64,000 nucleotides of DNA from Selenomonadaceae bacterium UBA2897 (GTDB lineage: Bacteria; Bacillota; Negativicutes; Selenomonadales; Selenomonadaceae). Within the stretch, counting starts at the first letter, position 1; every line of letters starts with the position of its first letter. A program made the position numbers and the translations under genes. Below, one piece after another: positions 10,551 to 22,685 of this stretch. The notes beneath the pieces were generated by a model that saw only the letters and a list, made by a program, of their open reading frames with translations, searched no databases and was not told the origin of the DNA. Location of the stretch: assembly GCA_002350105.1 (NCBI GenBank), contig DEDT01000041.1, positions 6,347 to 70,346 of the forward strand. Direction: 5' to 3'.

Positions 10551-11423
10551 ACTTTCAGGAAACGCTTCAACGAGACGGTACTGCCCGTCGCACCGATGGC
10601 CATGCCGGCCAGGAGCAGCGCCAGCGTCACGTAATTCATGAAGGGATACTGCGGCATGAGCGGAAAGAACGCCAGCGTGCTGTAGATCTTCGCCGCCATG
10701 GCCGCGTAGAAGCTGCGCAGCGCCAGTGCCGCGAGGATGCCGCCCACGAAGCCGAGCACGATACCCTCCAGCAGGAACGGCCAGCGAATGAACCAGTCCG
10801 TTGCGCCCACATACTTCATGATAGCCACTTCCTTACGCCGCGCGTAGACCGTGAGGCGAATCGTATTCGCGATGATGAATACGGTCGCCGCGGCCAGCAA
10901 CAGCATGAGCGCCACGCCGAAGATGCGCATGAGGCGCGTGATATCAAAGAGATGCTGCACGACATCCTGCCCGTAGCGCGTCGACTCGATGCCTGGGAAC
11001 TCCCCGATGGCCTTGGCCGCCGTCTCCACCATGTCCGGCTGCGTGACCGTGACCTCGAAGGAGTCCGGCAGGGGATTCGTATCGCCGAGCGCATCGAGTA
11101 AATATTTCTGGTCACCGAGACGCTCTGCCAGCCGCGCTTTCGCCTCATCGCGGCTCACGTAATCCACATGCGCGATGCCCTGCAGATTGCGGATATCATG
11201 CTCGAGGCCGCGCCGGTCGACATCCGACACGCTGTCCTCAAGGTAGACGGAAATCTGCACCTGCGACTCCAGCATGCTGGCCATGCGGTTCATGTTCAGC
11301 ACGAGAATGAGGAATACGCCCAGCACGAAGAGCGAGACGGCCACGGTACCCACCGAGGCCAGCGACATCCAGGTATTGCGCCGCAGGGAGTGCGCGACCT
11401 CCGTGATGAAATACTCACTGGTT

Positions 11424-11434
<11 letters not shown>
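10547..11434 (-). CDS. ftsX: Cell division permease-like protein FtsX
   Basis: 295 residues with the FtsX layout: a cytoplasmic N-terminus (SEYFITEVAHSLRRN), one membrane segment, a periplasmic domain with the family phrase ISVYLEDSVSD, then three membrane segments. The ATG was placed at MKLRTSE, preceded by AGGGGGTG; it overlaps the ftsE stop by 11 bases. It relays FtsE ATP hydrolysis to the coiled-coil hydrolase encoded next. Confidence 0.95.
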
Positions 11435-12110
<676 letters not shown>

Positions 12111-12165
12111 GAAAGCTTTTCACCCCTTGCAAATTACACATCTTCCATTGTAGCATAGGCGGCTG

Positions 12166-12203
12166 AAAGAAAAAAGAGACCGGACGCTGACGCGCCCGGT
12201 CTC
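12166..12203 (-). terminator. Terminator after csaB
   Basis: On the minus strand GAGACCGGGCG pairs with CGTCCGGTCTC and is followed by TTTTTTCTTT. It closes the csaB transcript just before ftsE. Confidence 0.85.
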
Positions 12204-12219
12204 CGGGATGATTCCTTCT

Positions 12220-13317
12220 TTATTTTTGCAACAGCTGCAATGCCAGTTCCGCATTGGAAGCGGCCTTCCCGCGCAGTTCGCTCAGCAGTGCCTGATGACG
12301 GGTCTGCTTATTCTGCGTCTGCCGCGCATGCCATTTCTGGCGCACCGCCGTCATGAGCTCCTCCACGGTCACGTCCTGCAGACGCCCCACCGGCTGCTCG
12401 CCGACCGAGGCGAGGAAACGGTCAATCTTCGGGTCATAAGAGATGCCGAGCATCGGCACGCCCATGACGCCCGCGAAGATCAGCGCATGCAGGCGGATGC
12501 CCAGCACAAGCTCCATGTTGCCCACGAGGGAGAGGAACTCTGTCGTTGAGTATTCATCTTCCAGCACCGTGCAGGACTCCTGGGTGAGCGCGGCCACGGA
12601 CTGTGCCGCCTTCACATCTTCAGGATACTGCATGGGAAGGAAAACGACGCGCGCGCCGAGCTCGCGGATCATCTGGTCCGCCGTCGCCGCGATGACCTCT
12701 TTGTAATGGTGCCACCCCTGCCAGTCGCGCACGGAGATGCCGACGACCGGCTTCGCGCCGTCCGCATGGTAGGCATGCAGGATGGCGCGGCCCAATGCCC
12801 GGTCCACAGGATGAATCGCGAGCACGGGATCCGCCGTGCAGACAATCTGCGGCCGCGTGATGCCCATATCCGCCAGCTCATCGAGCGAGCCTTCATCGCG
12901 CACCGTGATGAGGCTCACGCGATTGCCGAGCCAGCGCATGAGGCGCCGCGGCAAATGGCCGCGGATGGGGCCGATGCCCTGTGCATAGAGCATGACCTTC
13001 AGCCCCGCCATGAACGCGAGGAAGATGATGCCCATGTAGTAATAGAGGCTGCGGCGGCTCGTGACATTCTGCAGCAGGCTGCCGCCGCCGCTGATCAGCA
13101 GGTCGGACTGGCGCATCACGCGCCAGATGCCCGGCAGATCCAGCCAGGAGACTGCCTCCACTCCATGACGCTTTGCCGTATCCGCGGGGTTCGCCGAGAT
13201 GACCGTAATATGCAGTTTTGGGTCCAGATCACCGAGCACCTCCAGCATGGCTGCCAGCATGGCTTCATCGCCAGCATTCTTGGAGCCATAGTAGCCCGAT
13301 ACGACAATTCTGCTCAT
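12220..13317 (-). CDS. csaB: Polysaccharide pyruvyl transferase CsaB
   Basis: 365 residues matching CsaB: VVSGYYGSKNAGDEAML at the N-terminus, and later GGGSLLQN and GIRLHALIFAG, hallmarks of the family. CsaB adds ketal pyruvate to cell-wall polysaccharide, the ligand for SLH domains. It sits nine bases after the DUF5693 gene, with which it is typically paired in Firmicutes. In Negativicutes the SLH-containing porins are reported to bind modified peptidoglycan, so its acceptor here is uncertain. Confidence 0.9.
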   Translation of the reverse strand: MSRIVVSGYYGSKNAGDEAMLAAMLEVLGDLDPKLHITVISANPADTAKRHGVEAVSWLDLPGIWRVMRQSDLLISGGGSLLQNVTSRRSLYYYMGIIFLAFMAGLKVMLYAQGIGPIRGHLPRRLMRWLGNRVSLITVRDEGSLDELADMGITRPQIVCTADPVLAIHPVDRALGRAILHAYHADGAKPVVGISVRDWQGWHHYKEVIAATADQMIRELGARVVFLPMQYPEDVKAAQSVAALTQESCTVLEDEYSTTEFLSLVGNMELVLGIRLHALIFAGVMGVPMLGISYDPKIDRFLASVGEQPVGRLQDVTVEELMTAVRQKWHARQTQNKQTRHQALLSELRGKAASNAELALQLLQK

Positions 13318-13326
13318 GAGTAAAGA

Positions 13327-15390
13327 TTACGCTCCTTTTTTCTCCTCTGCCGTCGCGCGCGCCATGACCAGCTGCCACAACTGCACGAGCACCATGCAGG
13401 CCGCACCGATGAGGCCGCCCAGAACGATGCCGCCGATACCGCGCATCATCGACATATAGACCGGCGTGCGCATATGCGCGAACGTCTCCACCATGGAGCC
13501 CTGGCCGATCGTGGCCACGAGCACCAGCGCGAAGAACACCATGGTCGGCCACTTGCGCCAGAAAGTCAGCGCCGCCAGCATGAAGGCCGGATGGCCGATC
13601 AAGAGCTCCTTCGAACGCGGACGCGCGTAGAAGGCCTGCTCCAGCATCGCTCGGAAATGCAGCTCGGCCTGCGGCACAGGCATGCCCGAAGTATGGCCGC
13701 TGCGCGCGACGAAGACAACGCCCGCAAGAGCCACGAAGGCGAGACCGATCAGAGTCTTGATCTTCACGGGCATATCGAGCAACAGCTTCAGCTGCTCCTT
13801 GACGCCGGAGGTATTATCCATTTTCCCGTCAAACACATCGAAGCGCTGCAGGAAACCAATGGCCACCAGGATGAGCGGCAGCACGAACGTCAGCTTGATG
13901 CCGCGGAAAATCTGCGCTTCCAGCAGATACTCCACGTCGGCCAGCGAGCCGGAAATATAGGCCGCACCGAAATAGGACAGCAGGCCCGTGCCCAACAGAG
14001 CCACGAAAGCCGTCACCACGAGCCGCGGGAACGAGATATGCAGGCTGCCCTGGTGCTTGCGCACGCAGTCGAGCTGCGCGAGCACGGCGATGGCCGGGAA
14101 TACATTCGCGCTCGCGAGCGCCGCCAGCACGCGGATCTTCGTACCGTTGCCCATGAGCATCGGCACGGCGGCACAGAGGCCGAACACAAGCCAGAGGATG
14201 AACTGCATGCGGCGGTTTGCGTTGAGTCGCGGTATGACCAGCGACAGATAGAGCACGACCGCTGCCGCTACGCCCAGCATCACGATGGCGCGCAGGGTTT
14301 TCTGCGGATAGAAAGCGGCAAAACGGTCGGCCGGGCCCACGGTGAATCCGTGTGCAATGAGCTGATCATGCGTGTCACGGAAATACTTCATATTCGTTTC
14401 CATGAGCGTCATGTTCGGCGACGGCTTGTCGTAGGAACGCAACAGGTCGATGCGGATATTGCGCTCCTGGTCGGTATTCGACCAGCGCTCCACCAGCGTA
14501 TCGATCTTGAGCTTCGGCTGCTCATCCTTCGGCACGGAATAGAGACGCGCCACCCGATCGTAGCCGAGTCGCTTGGTCACGACATCCAAACCCGTCTGCG
14601 GATAGAACTGCAGTTGCGTGACCGCTTCGATGAGACCGAGGGTGATGTTGCGCTCCTTCAGCTCGTCGATGGTCGGCTGCATGGTCTTCGGCGCACCGAG
14701 CATTTCCTTGCCCGAGAAAACGATCTCCGAAATCTTGAAGCCATCGAGGCGCTGGAATACCGCATGCACGTCGTCTGGCGTGCACTCTGCATAGTTGCTC
14801 GGCCGTGCAAGCACGTAGAAGCCCGCATCATTGACCGTCTGCATCTCGTCCGTCGGCATGCCGAGATTCATCTTGATGAAATCGTTATAGAAGGCTTTGA
14901 CGGCCAGGACTTCCTCGCCGCCCACGTCGAGCTTCTCGACACGATCCTCGCCCAGACGGCGCACGATGTCCTCTTTCAGCTCGCGCCAGGTCTGGGGATC
15001 GTGGCCCGTCACGTAGACCTCCGTGCCCACGATCTTGCCGCTGGCCGCGAGCTCGCGCCATGCGGGATCTGTCAGCGCACCTTTATGGTAGGCAGCCAGC
15101 AGATCACTGCCCGCAACGGCTGAGGCCTTGCCATTGGCATTGAGCTTGCGGAACGTCGTCTCATAGACGGCCAGCGAAGTGATGCCGGCCTCTTTCGCCT
15201 GCTGCAGCACATAGCTCTCGGGCAGGCCCTCGCGCTGCGCCAGCGCCTGCAGGTCCTCATAGTCGATGGCCATGTCCACCTGACGGTTGGCCTGCTCGAC
15301 CTGATGGCGCTGCCAGCTGATGACGAGCGCCGCCACGAGTCCGATGATGATCATGCCGATCAGGAACTTATTGTACTTGAATCTCTGCAT
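13327..15390 (-). CDS. DUF5693 multipass membrane protein
   Basis: A 687-residue protein. It has an N-terminal membrane anchor (FLIGMIIIGLVAALVISW) and an extracytoplasmic domain of about 300 residues (AQREGLPESYVLQQAKEAG). The second half holds about eight membrane segments. This fits the DUF5693 family found beside csaB. Its biochemical role is unknown; the pairing suggests a function in making or exporting the CsaB substrate. Its ATG directly follows the stop codon of the upstream gene with no gap. Confidence 0.8.
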   Translation of the reverse strand: MQRFKYNKFLIGMIIIGLVAALVISWQRHQVEQANRQVDMAIDYEDLQALAQREGLPESYVLQQAKEAGITSLAVYETTFRKLNANGKASAVAGSDLLAAYHKGALTDPAWRELAASGKIVGTEVYVTGHDPQTWRELKEDIVRRLGEDRVEKLDVGGEEVLAVKAFYNDFIKMNLGMPTDEMQTVNDAGFYVLARPSNYAECTPDDVHAVFQRLDGFKISEIVFSGKEMLGAPKTMQPTIDELKERNITLGLIEAVTQLQFYPQTGLDVVTKRLGYDRVARLYSVPKDEQPKLKIDTLVERWSNTDQERNIRIDLLRSYDKPSPNMTLMETNMKYFRDTHDQLIAHGFTVGPADRFAAFYPQKTLRAIVMLGVAAAVVLYLSLVIPRLNANRRMQFILWLVFGLCAAVPMLMGNGTKIRVLAALASANVFPAIAVLAQLDCVRKHQGSLHISFPRLVVTAFVALLGTGLLSYFGAAYISGSLADVEYLLEAQIFRGIKLTFVLPLILVAIGFLQRFDVFDGKMDNTSGVKEQLKLLLDMPVKIKTLIGLAFVALAGVVFVARSGHTSGMPVPQAELHFRAMLEQAFYARPRSKELLIGHPAFMLAALTFWRKWPTMVFFALVLVATIGQGSMVETFAHMRTPVYMSMMRGIGGIVLGGLIGAACMVLVQLWQLVMARATAEEKKGA

Positions 15391-16104
15391 TTACGCTTTA
15401 TCTCCTCCGGCCTGAGACGGCAGGACCGCCGTAATGATAATCGCGCCGTCCGTCTGCTGCACATCGTCGAAGCGCAGGCCAAGCGGCAGCTTGTCGCGCT
15501 TCGCCAGGGTGATGTTGCCAAACATCTCGCCCAGTTTCGCCGTTCCCAGACGCGCGTTGTGAATGTTCAGCCGCGTCATATCGAAATAGATACCATCGTA
15601 GTCGCCGCGCACGACGCCTTCGAGCTCGATGTCCGCCATCTTGCCCATGATCTTCGCCTGCGCCGTGACGAGCACGCGCTCGGAACTAATATCCACCTGC
15701 ACGTTCTCCAGCTTGTCGTTGGCCCCGGCGATGGCGCGCCGCATGCCCTCGGCATCGATGATGCCGCGCAGTTCCAGACTGTTCGCCCGGCGAATCTGCA
15801 ACTGATTGCTGGTAAGCATAGCGGGAATATCCGCCATGACGTGCGTGCCCTCCAGCGTCACTTCACTGAGCGACGCCTTGCCGACCTGTGCGTGGTGGGC
15901 GATGATGTGCATCTTGTCCACCTGGCCGAGCACGAGCACGCACGTCGGCATACTCGCGAGCTCCACCTGCACATCGTTTGTCGCGAGCTTCTGCGTCAGG
16001 CGCGTCTGCAGCGTGGCTGTCACCAGCCAGGGCAGCAGTGTGAAGCTGGACACGACTAATATTATGCAAAACACGACCAAAATAGTCAAGCCTTTTCGCA
16101 CCAT
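15391..16104 (-). CDS. DUF2993 (LmeA-like) lipid-binding envelope protein
   Basis: 237 residues with an N-terminal membrane or signal segment (LTILVVFCIILVVSSFTLLPW). The domain that follows has the repeated beta phrases of the DUF2993/LmeA family (LTQKLATNDVQVELASMP, KIMGKMADIELEGVVRGDYDG). The ATG for MVRKGLT follows a run of five G; the ORF extends further upstream but only into a terminator hairpin. It probably binds lipids or glycans at the outer face of the membrane and belongs to the csaB unit. Confidence 0.72.
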   Translation of the reverse strand: MVRKGLTILVVFCIILVVSSFTLLPWLVTATLQTRLTQKLATNDVQVELASMPTCVLVLGQVDKMHIIAHHAQVGKASLSEVTLEGTHVMADIPAMLTSNQLQIRRANSLELRGIIDAEGMRRAIAGANDKLENVQVDISSERVLVTAQAKIMGKMADIELEGVVRGDYDGIYFDMTRLNIHNARLGTAKLGEMFGNITLAKRDKLPLGLRFDDVQQTDGAIIITAVLPSQAGGDKA

Positions 16105-16117
16105 ATTACCCCCACGG

Positions 16118-16140
16118 AAAAAGGCCTCCCCGGGGAGGCC
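16118..16140 (-). terminator. Terminator between prfB and the DUF2993 gene
   Basis: A perfect palindrome (GGCCTCC/GGAGGCC with a CCGG centre) followed on the minus strand by TTTTT. It lies only ~14 bases before the DUF2993 ribosome site, so it attenuates rather than isolates the downstream genes unless they have a promoter inside prfB. Confidence 0.75.
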
Positions 16141-16165
16141 CATATGATATCCGACCTGACTGCAA

Positions 16166-17272
16166 TCAGATTTCGTGGTTGGCTTTTGCCGCCAGATAAG
16201 CACGGATGAACGGATCGAGCTCACCATCCATCACGGCCTGTACATTACCCGTCTCGCAGTTCGTGCGATGATCCTTGACCATCGTGTAGGGCTGGAAAAC
16301 GTAGGAGCGGATCTGGCTGCCCCACTCGATCTTCTTTTGGTCGCCCTCGAGCTTCGCGAGCTCGGCTTCCTTCTTCTCCTGCTCCAGCTCAAAGAGCTTG
16401 GCGCGCAGCATCTTCAGGCACTGCTCGCGGTTCTGCAGCTGGGAACGCTCGTTCTGGCACTGCACGACGATGCCCGTCGGCTCATGCGTCATGCGCACGG
16501 CCGAAGACGTCTTGTTGATGTGCTGGCCGCCGGCGCCCGAAGCGCGGTACGTATCGACACGCACCTCCGCCATGTTGATGTTGACCTCCACGGCGTCGTC
16601 GAGCTCCGGCATGACATCGCAGGCCGAGAACGACGTATGACGGCGCGCATTCGCATCGAACGGCGAAATGCGCACGAGGCGGTGAATGCCCTTCTCCGAC
16701 TTCAGGAAGCCATAGGCATTGTGCCCCTTGATGAAGAGCGTCGCCGACTTCACGCCGGCTTCATCGCCCGGCAGCAGATCTGCCGTCTCGACGTTGAAGC
16801 CGTGGCGCTCAGCCCAGCGGCCGTACATCCTGAGCAGCATCTGCGTCCAGTCCTGTGCCTCCGTGCCACCCGCACCGGCGTGCAGCGTGAGAATCGCGTT
16901 GTTGGCATCGTAAGGACCCGAGAGCAGCACTTCCAGCTGCAGCGCCTCATAGCCATCGACCACATCCTGAATGGCGGTCTTGATCTCTTCCTCCATGTCC
17001 GCGTCTTCTTCCTCCACGGCCATTTCGTACAGCGTCTCCGCATCCTCGTACTTCTCAACGAGGTGCTTGTACTTGTCGACACTGATCTTGACGTCATTCA
17101 GTTCCTGATTGATCTTCTGGGCTTTCTCGGCGTCATCCCAGAACGTGGGTTCGCCCATCTTGTATTCCAGCTCGGCAATCTTTTCTTCCTTAGCCGGGAC
17201 TTCCAGCGAGACCTCCATCTGGTCCAGCTTCGTTTTTAAGTCCGTCAGCTGAGGTTTCAAATCTTCCAGCAT
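16166..17272 (-). CDS. prfB: Peptide chain release factor 2
   Basis: 368 residues. The RF2 specificity motif SPF (VRISPFDANARRHTSF) and the catalytic GGQ (GAGGQHINKTSSAVR) are present. RF2 reads UGA and UAA stops. The frame is continuous: at the place where most bacteria have a TGA and a programmed +1 frameshift, the codons read TCG CTG GAA. A GGAGGT stretch remains just upstream. The gene follows secA by 55 bases, a conserved Firmicutes arrangement. Confidence 0.96.
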   Translation of the reverse strand: MLEDLKPQLTDLKTKLDQMEVSLEVPAKEEKIAELEYKMGEPTFWDDAEKAQKINQELNDVKISVDKYKHLVEKYEDAETLYEMAVEEEDADMEEEIKTAIQDVVDGYEALQLEVLLSGPYDANNAILTLHAGAGGTEAQDWTQMLLRMYGRWAERHGFNVETADLLPGDEAGVKSATLFIKGHNAYGFLKSEKGIHRLVRISPFDANARRHTSFSACDVMPELDDAVEVNINMAEVRVDTYRASGAGGQHINKTSSAVRMTHEPTGIVVQCQNERSQLQNREQCLKMLRAKLFELEQEKKEAELAKLEGDQKKIEWGSQIRSYVFQPYTMVKDHRTNCETGNVQAVMDGELDPFIRAYLAAKANHEI

Positions 17273-17327
17273 GTTTTTACACCTTTATTTCTTACAGTTA
17301 TTGCTCCGGCTCGCTGAAAAGCTGAGG

Positions 17328-19964
<2,637 letters not shown>

Positions 19965-20026
19965 ACAAAATCAACTCCTCACATCAAGAGAGCTCTCCAC
20001 GGCTCCCATAGTATCGCTACCTTACA

Positions 20027-20055
20027 ATATTAACAGACCCTATGATAGAAGTCAA
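20027..20055 (-). promoter_or_regulatory. secA: Promoter of secA
   Basis: TTGACT and TAATAT on the minus strand, 17 bases apart, about 65 bases upstream of the secA start. Confidence 0.6.
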
Positions 20056-20085
20056 ACCGTCCGCCCCTGCATTCTGCCTGGCAAA

Positions 20086-20124
20086 TATAAAACAGCTCCG
20101 CAGCATGGTCGCTGCGAAGCTGTT
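20086..20124 (-). terminator. Terminator after exbB
   Basis: On the minus strand AACAGCTTCGCAGC pairs with GCTGCGGAGCTGTT (one mismatch) and is followed by TTTATATTT. It ends the TonB uptake operon. Confidence 0.8.
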
Positions 20125-20138
20125 ATGGGGTTGCAAAA

Positions 20139-20750
20139 TCACAACCACGCCGCGTGGCTCTCGACGAGGGAGCAGCACTCCTCCATGTCGGTGAGGATGC
20201 GGTCGGTGCGCTGGGTGAAGTATGCGTGGATGATGAGGGCGAGGATGGCGACGCAGAGGCCGAAGGCCGTGGCCACGAGAGCCTCGCCGACGCCGCCCGT
20301 GATGGCGCTGGATTGCGCGGACTGCACGTTGAAGACGCTGAACGCCGAGATCATGCCGCTGATGGTGCCGAGCAGGCCCAGAAGCGGCGCCAGCGTAACG
20401 ATGACCGAGAGGTAATAGAGCCGGTCACGCAGGCGCGCAAGGATGAGGCCCGACTGGATCTCCAGATAAGCATGGATATCCCTGCCCTCCGACGCGCGCT
20501 GCATGGCCTGCGTGAGCAGCGCGGGCAGTGCACCAGCGGTCTTCTTCGCCAATGCTGTCGCGCTCTGCCAATCCTCCTGCTCCGCCTTTGCTGCAAAGTC
20601 AGCGGCGAAGCTCCTACCCGCGTCCATGCGGCGGAAATACTGCCAGCGCTCCACGCCCGTCGCAACGACGAAAAGCGAGCAGAGCAGCAATACGTACATG
20701 ATGACGCCGCCCTTCTGGAAAAGCGCGACACCCGCCATGATATTCTCCAT
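20139..20750 (-). CDS. exbB: ExbB/TolQ-family proton channel
   Basis: 203 residues with three membrane segments: N-terminal (VIMYVLLLCSLFVVATGVERW) and two near residues 120 and 160 (VIVTLAPLLGLLGTISGMISAF). The second region carries the ExbB/TolQ signature LAPLLGLLGTISGMI. GGAGGG precedes the ATG. With ExbD and TonB from the same operon it would energise outer-membrane transport. Unusually, exbB is the last gene while exbD is the first; the usual order is exbB-exbD-tonB. Confidence 0.9.
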   Translation of the reverse strand: MENIMAGVALFQKGGVIMYVLLLCSLFVVATGVERWQYFRRMDAGRSFAADFAAKAEQEDWQSATALAKKTAGALPALLTQAMQRASEGRDIHAYLEIQSGLILARLRDRLYYLSVIVTLAPLLGLLGTISGMISAFSVFNVQSAQSSAITGGVGEALVATAFGLCVAILALIIHAYFTQRTDRILTDMEECCSLVESHAAWL

Positions 20751-20788
20751 AAATTTCCCTCCAACATCTTCCTGCAGCCAACCAGCCC

Positions 20789-21820
20789 TCAGTCCAGCCG
20801 CCGCGCTTCGCGGCGCAACAGATAGAGAAAATACGGCGCGCCGATGAAAGCCGTCATGATGCCCACTCGAATCTCCATCCCCGGCAGTACGATGCGACCC
20901 AGCGCATCGCAGAGTACGAGGAAGGCAGCGCCCGCCAGCAGGCTCGCGGGCAGCAGCAGCCGGTGGTCAGGCCCTAAAAGCAGCCGCAGCATATGCGGCA
21001 CGACGAGGCCGACGAAACCGATATTACCGCTCACACAGACGCCCGTCGCGGTCGTCAGCGAGGCGAGCAGCAAAAAAAGCAGGCGATAGCGCTGCACGGC
21101 CATGCCAACGGCCCGTGCCTCCATTTCCCCCATGGCCAGCACATTGAGCTGGCGGGCGAGCAGCAGCATGATGCCGATGCCCACGGCCATCGGCGGGACG
21201 GCGAGGAACACATGCTCCCAGCGCCGGTAATCGAGGCTGCCGATGGTCCAGAAGAAATACGCCTGCACCTTGCTCGCATCGAGCACCGTGAGGACGGCTG
21301 CGGTCACGGCCGCGAGGAACATGCCGACGACGACGCCAGCCAGGAGCAGTGTCAGCACGGGCACGCGGCCATGGCGCATGGCGAGCAGCACCGTACAGCC
21401 GACCGCGAGCAACGCCCCCAGCAGCGCACAGAACGGCAGTGCATAGAGACTGAAGCCCGTAATCCCCGCCGCAATGGCGAAGATAGCGCCGACCGAAGCG
21501 CCGCTGGAAATACCAATGATGCCCGGGTCCGCCAGAGGATTGGCAAAAATCCCCTGCAGCACAGCACCAGAAATGCCGAGTCCCGCACCGACCATGAGGC
21601 CGACGAGCGTGCGCGGCAGACGAATCTGCCAGAGCACAGCCGCCTCATCCGCCGGCACTCGCACCCCGTGAAAGAAGGGCAGCCCTATTCCCTGCGAGAG
21701 GGAGGCGATGACGTAATGAAACGGAATCGCCATCTGCCCCCAGGCCAGTGATAGCAAGGTGGCGGCAGCGACGAGCAGGACGAGCAGCGGCAGTGCCAGC
21801 CGCCGGTCAAGGCTCTTCAT
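20789..21820 (-). CDS. FecCD/BtuC-family ABC permease
   Basis: 343 residues, strongly hydrophobic with about ten membrane segments and the FecCD landmarks LPRTLVGLMVGAGLGISGAVLQ and SGNIGFVGLVVPH. This family imports ferric siderophores, haem or cobalamin. The ATG for MKSLDRR overlaps the ATPase stop by 14 bases and follows GGAAGGGGG. Substrate cannot be told from sequence. Confidence 0.9.
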   Translation of the reverse strand: MKSLDRRLALPLLVLLVAAATLLSLAWGQMAIPFHYVIASLSQGIGLPFFHGVRVPADEAAVLWQIRLPRTLVGLMVGAGLGISGAVLQGIFANPLADPGIIGISSGASVGAIFAIAAGITGFSLYALPFCALLGALLAVGCTVLLAMRHGRVPVLTLLLAGVVVGMFLAAVTAAVLTVLDASKVQAYFFWTIGSLDYRRWEHVFLAVPPMAVGIGIMLLLARQLNVLAMGEMEARAVGMAVQRYRLLFLLLASLTTATGVCVSGNIGFVGLVVPHMLRLLLGPDHRLLLPASLLAGAAFLVLCDALGRIVLPGMEIRVGIMTAFIGAPYFLYLLRREARRLD

Positions 21821-22658
21821 CCATCGTCCCCCTTCCAAACAGCAGTGTCCGCAGCTGCGGCTTCTCTTCACGTATCACCTGCGGCGGCACGAAGATATCG
21901 AAATGCCCCGTAACCGGTGACTGCTCCACCGCGATGGGCGCGCCATAGGCCGCACTGAGCCGTGCTGACGTCAACACCGCCTGCGGCTTGCCGTCCGCGA
22001 GCAGCTTTCCCTGCCCCACGAGCAGCAGCCGCGAACAGAACCGCGCCGCAAGGCCGAGCTCATGCACGACCATGAGCACCGTGCGCCCCGCCGCGCAGCT
22101 CTCCCGGCAAAAGCGGAAAAGCTCCTCCTGATAAATGAGGTCCAGCCCTGTGGCTGGTTCATCGAGCAGCAGCACGGGCGCTTGCTGGGCCAGTACGCGC
22201 GCGAAAAAGGCCCGCTGCCGCTGCCCGCCCGAAAGCTCACGCAGCGGCCGATCGGCCAGCTCCGCCATGCCGACGAAGGCGAGGCTCGCGTCCACGATGG
22301 CCATATCCTGCGCACTTTCCCGCTGCCACCAGGCAAGATAGGGATACCTGCCCGTGCGCACGACATCCCGCACCGTATAGGCGAAGGGAATCTCCGTGTT
22401 TTGGGCCAGATAGGCCGCCTGCTGAGCAAAAGTGCGCGGCGCAAGCTCGCGGATATCCCTGCCCAGCAGCTGCACGCTGCCCCCCAGCGCGGGCACGAGC
22501 CCCCGCAGGGTCTTCACCAGCGTGCTCTTTCCTGCACCATTGGCCCCGACGAGTCCAACGAACTCACCGGGGCCAATGGTAAAGGAAACGTCCGCAAGAA
22601 CCGCACGCTGCGCATAGCCCACCGTCAGATTTATCCCTTGCAAAACCGTTTCATTCAT
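21807..22658 (-). CDS. FecE/BtuD-family ABC ATPase
   Basis: 283 residues with Walker A (GANGAGKST), signature LSGGQRQR and Walker B (PVLLLDEPATGLDL). The class is the iron-chelate/cobalamin importer ATPases. It is placed 28 bases after the receptor gene and overlaps the permease gene. The C-terminal ~40 residues continue past the core fold (GAPIAVEQSPVTGHFDIFVPPQ), as in several members of this class. Confidence 0.9.
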   Translation of the reverse strand: MNETVLQGINLTVGYAQRAVLADVSFTIGPGEFVGLVGANGAGKSTLVKTLRGLVPALGGSVQLLGRDIRELAPRTFAQQAAYLAQNTEIPFAYTVRDVVRTGRYPYLAWWQRESAQDMAIVDASLAFVGMAELADRPLRELSGGQRQRAFFARVLAQQAPVLLLDEPATGLDLIYQEELFRFCRESCAAGRTVLMVVHELGLAARFCSRLLLVGQGKLLADGKPQAVLTSARLSAAYGAPIAVEQSPVTGHFDIFVPPQVIREEKPQLRTLLFGRGTMDEEP

Positions 22659-22685
22659 ATTCAGATTCTCATATTGATTCCGTCA

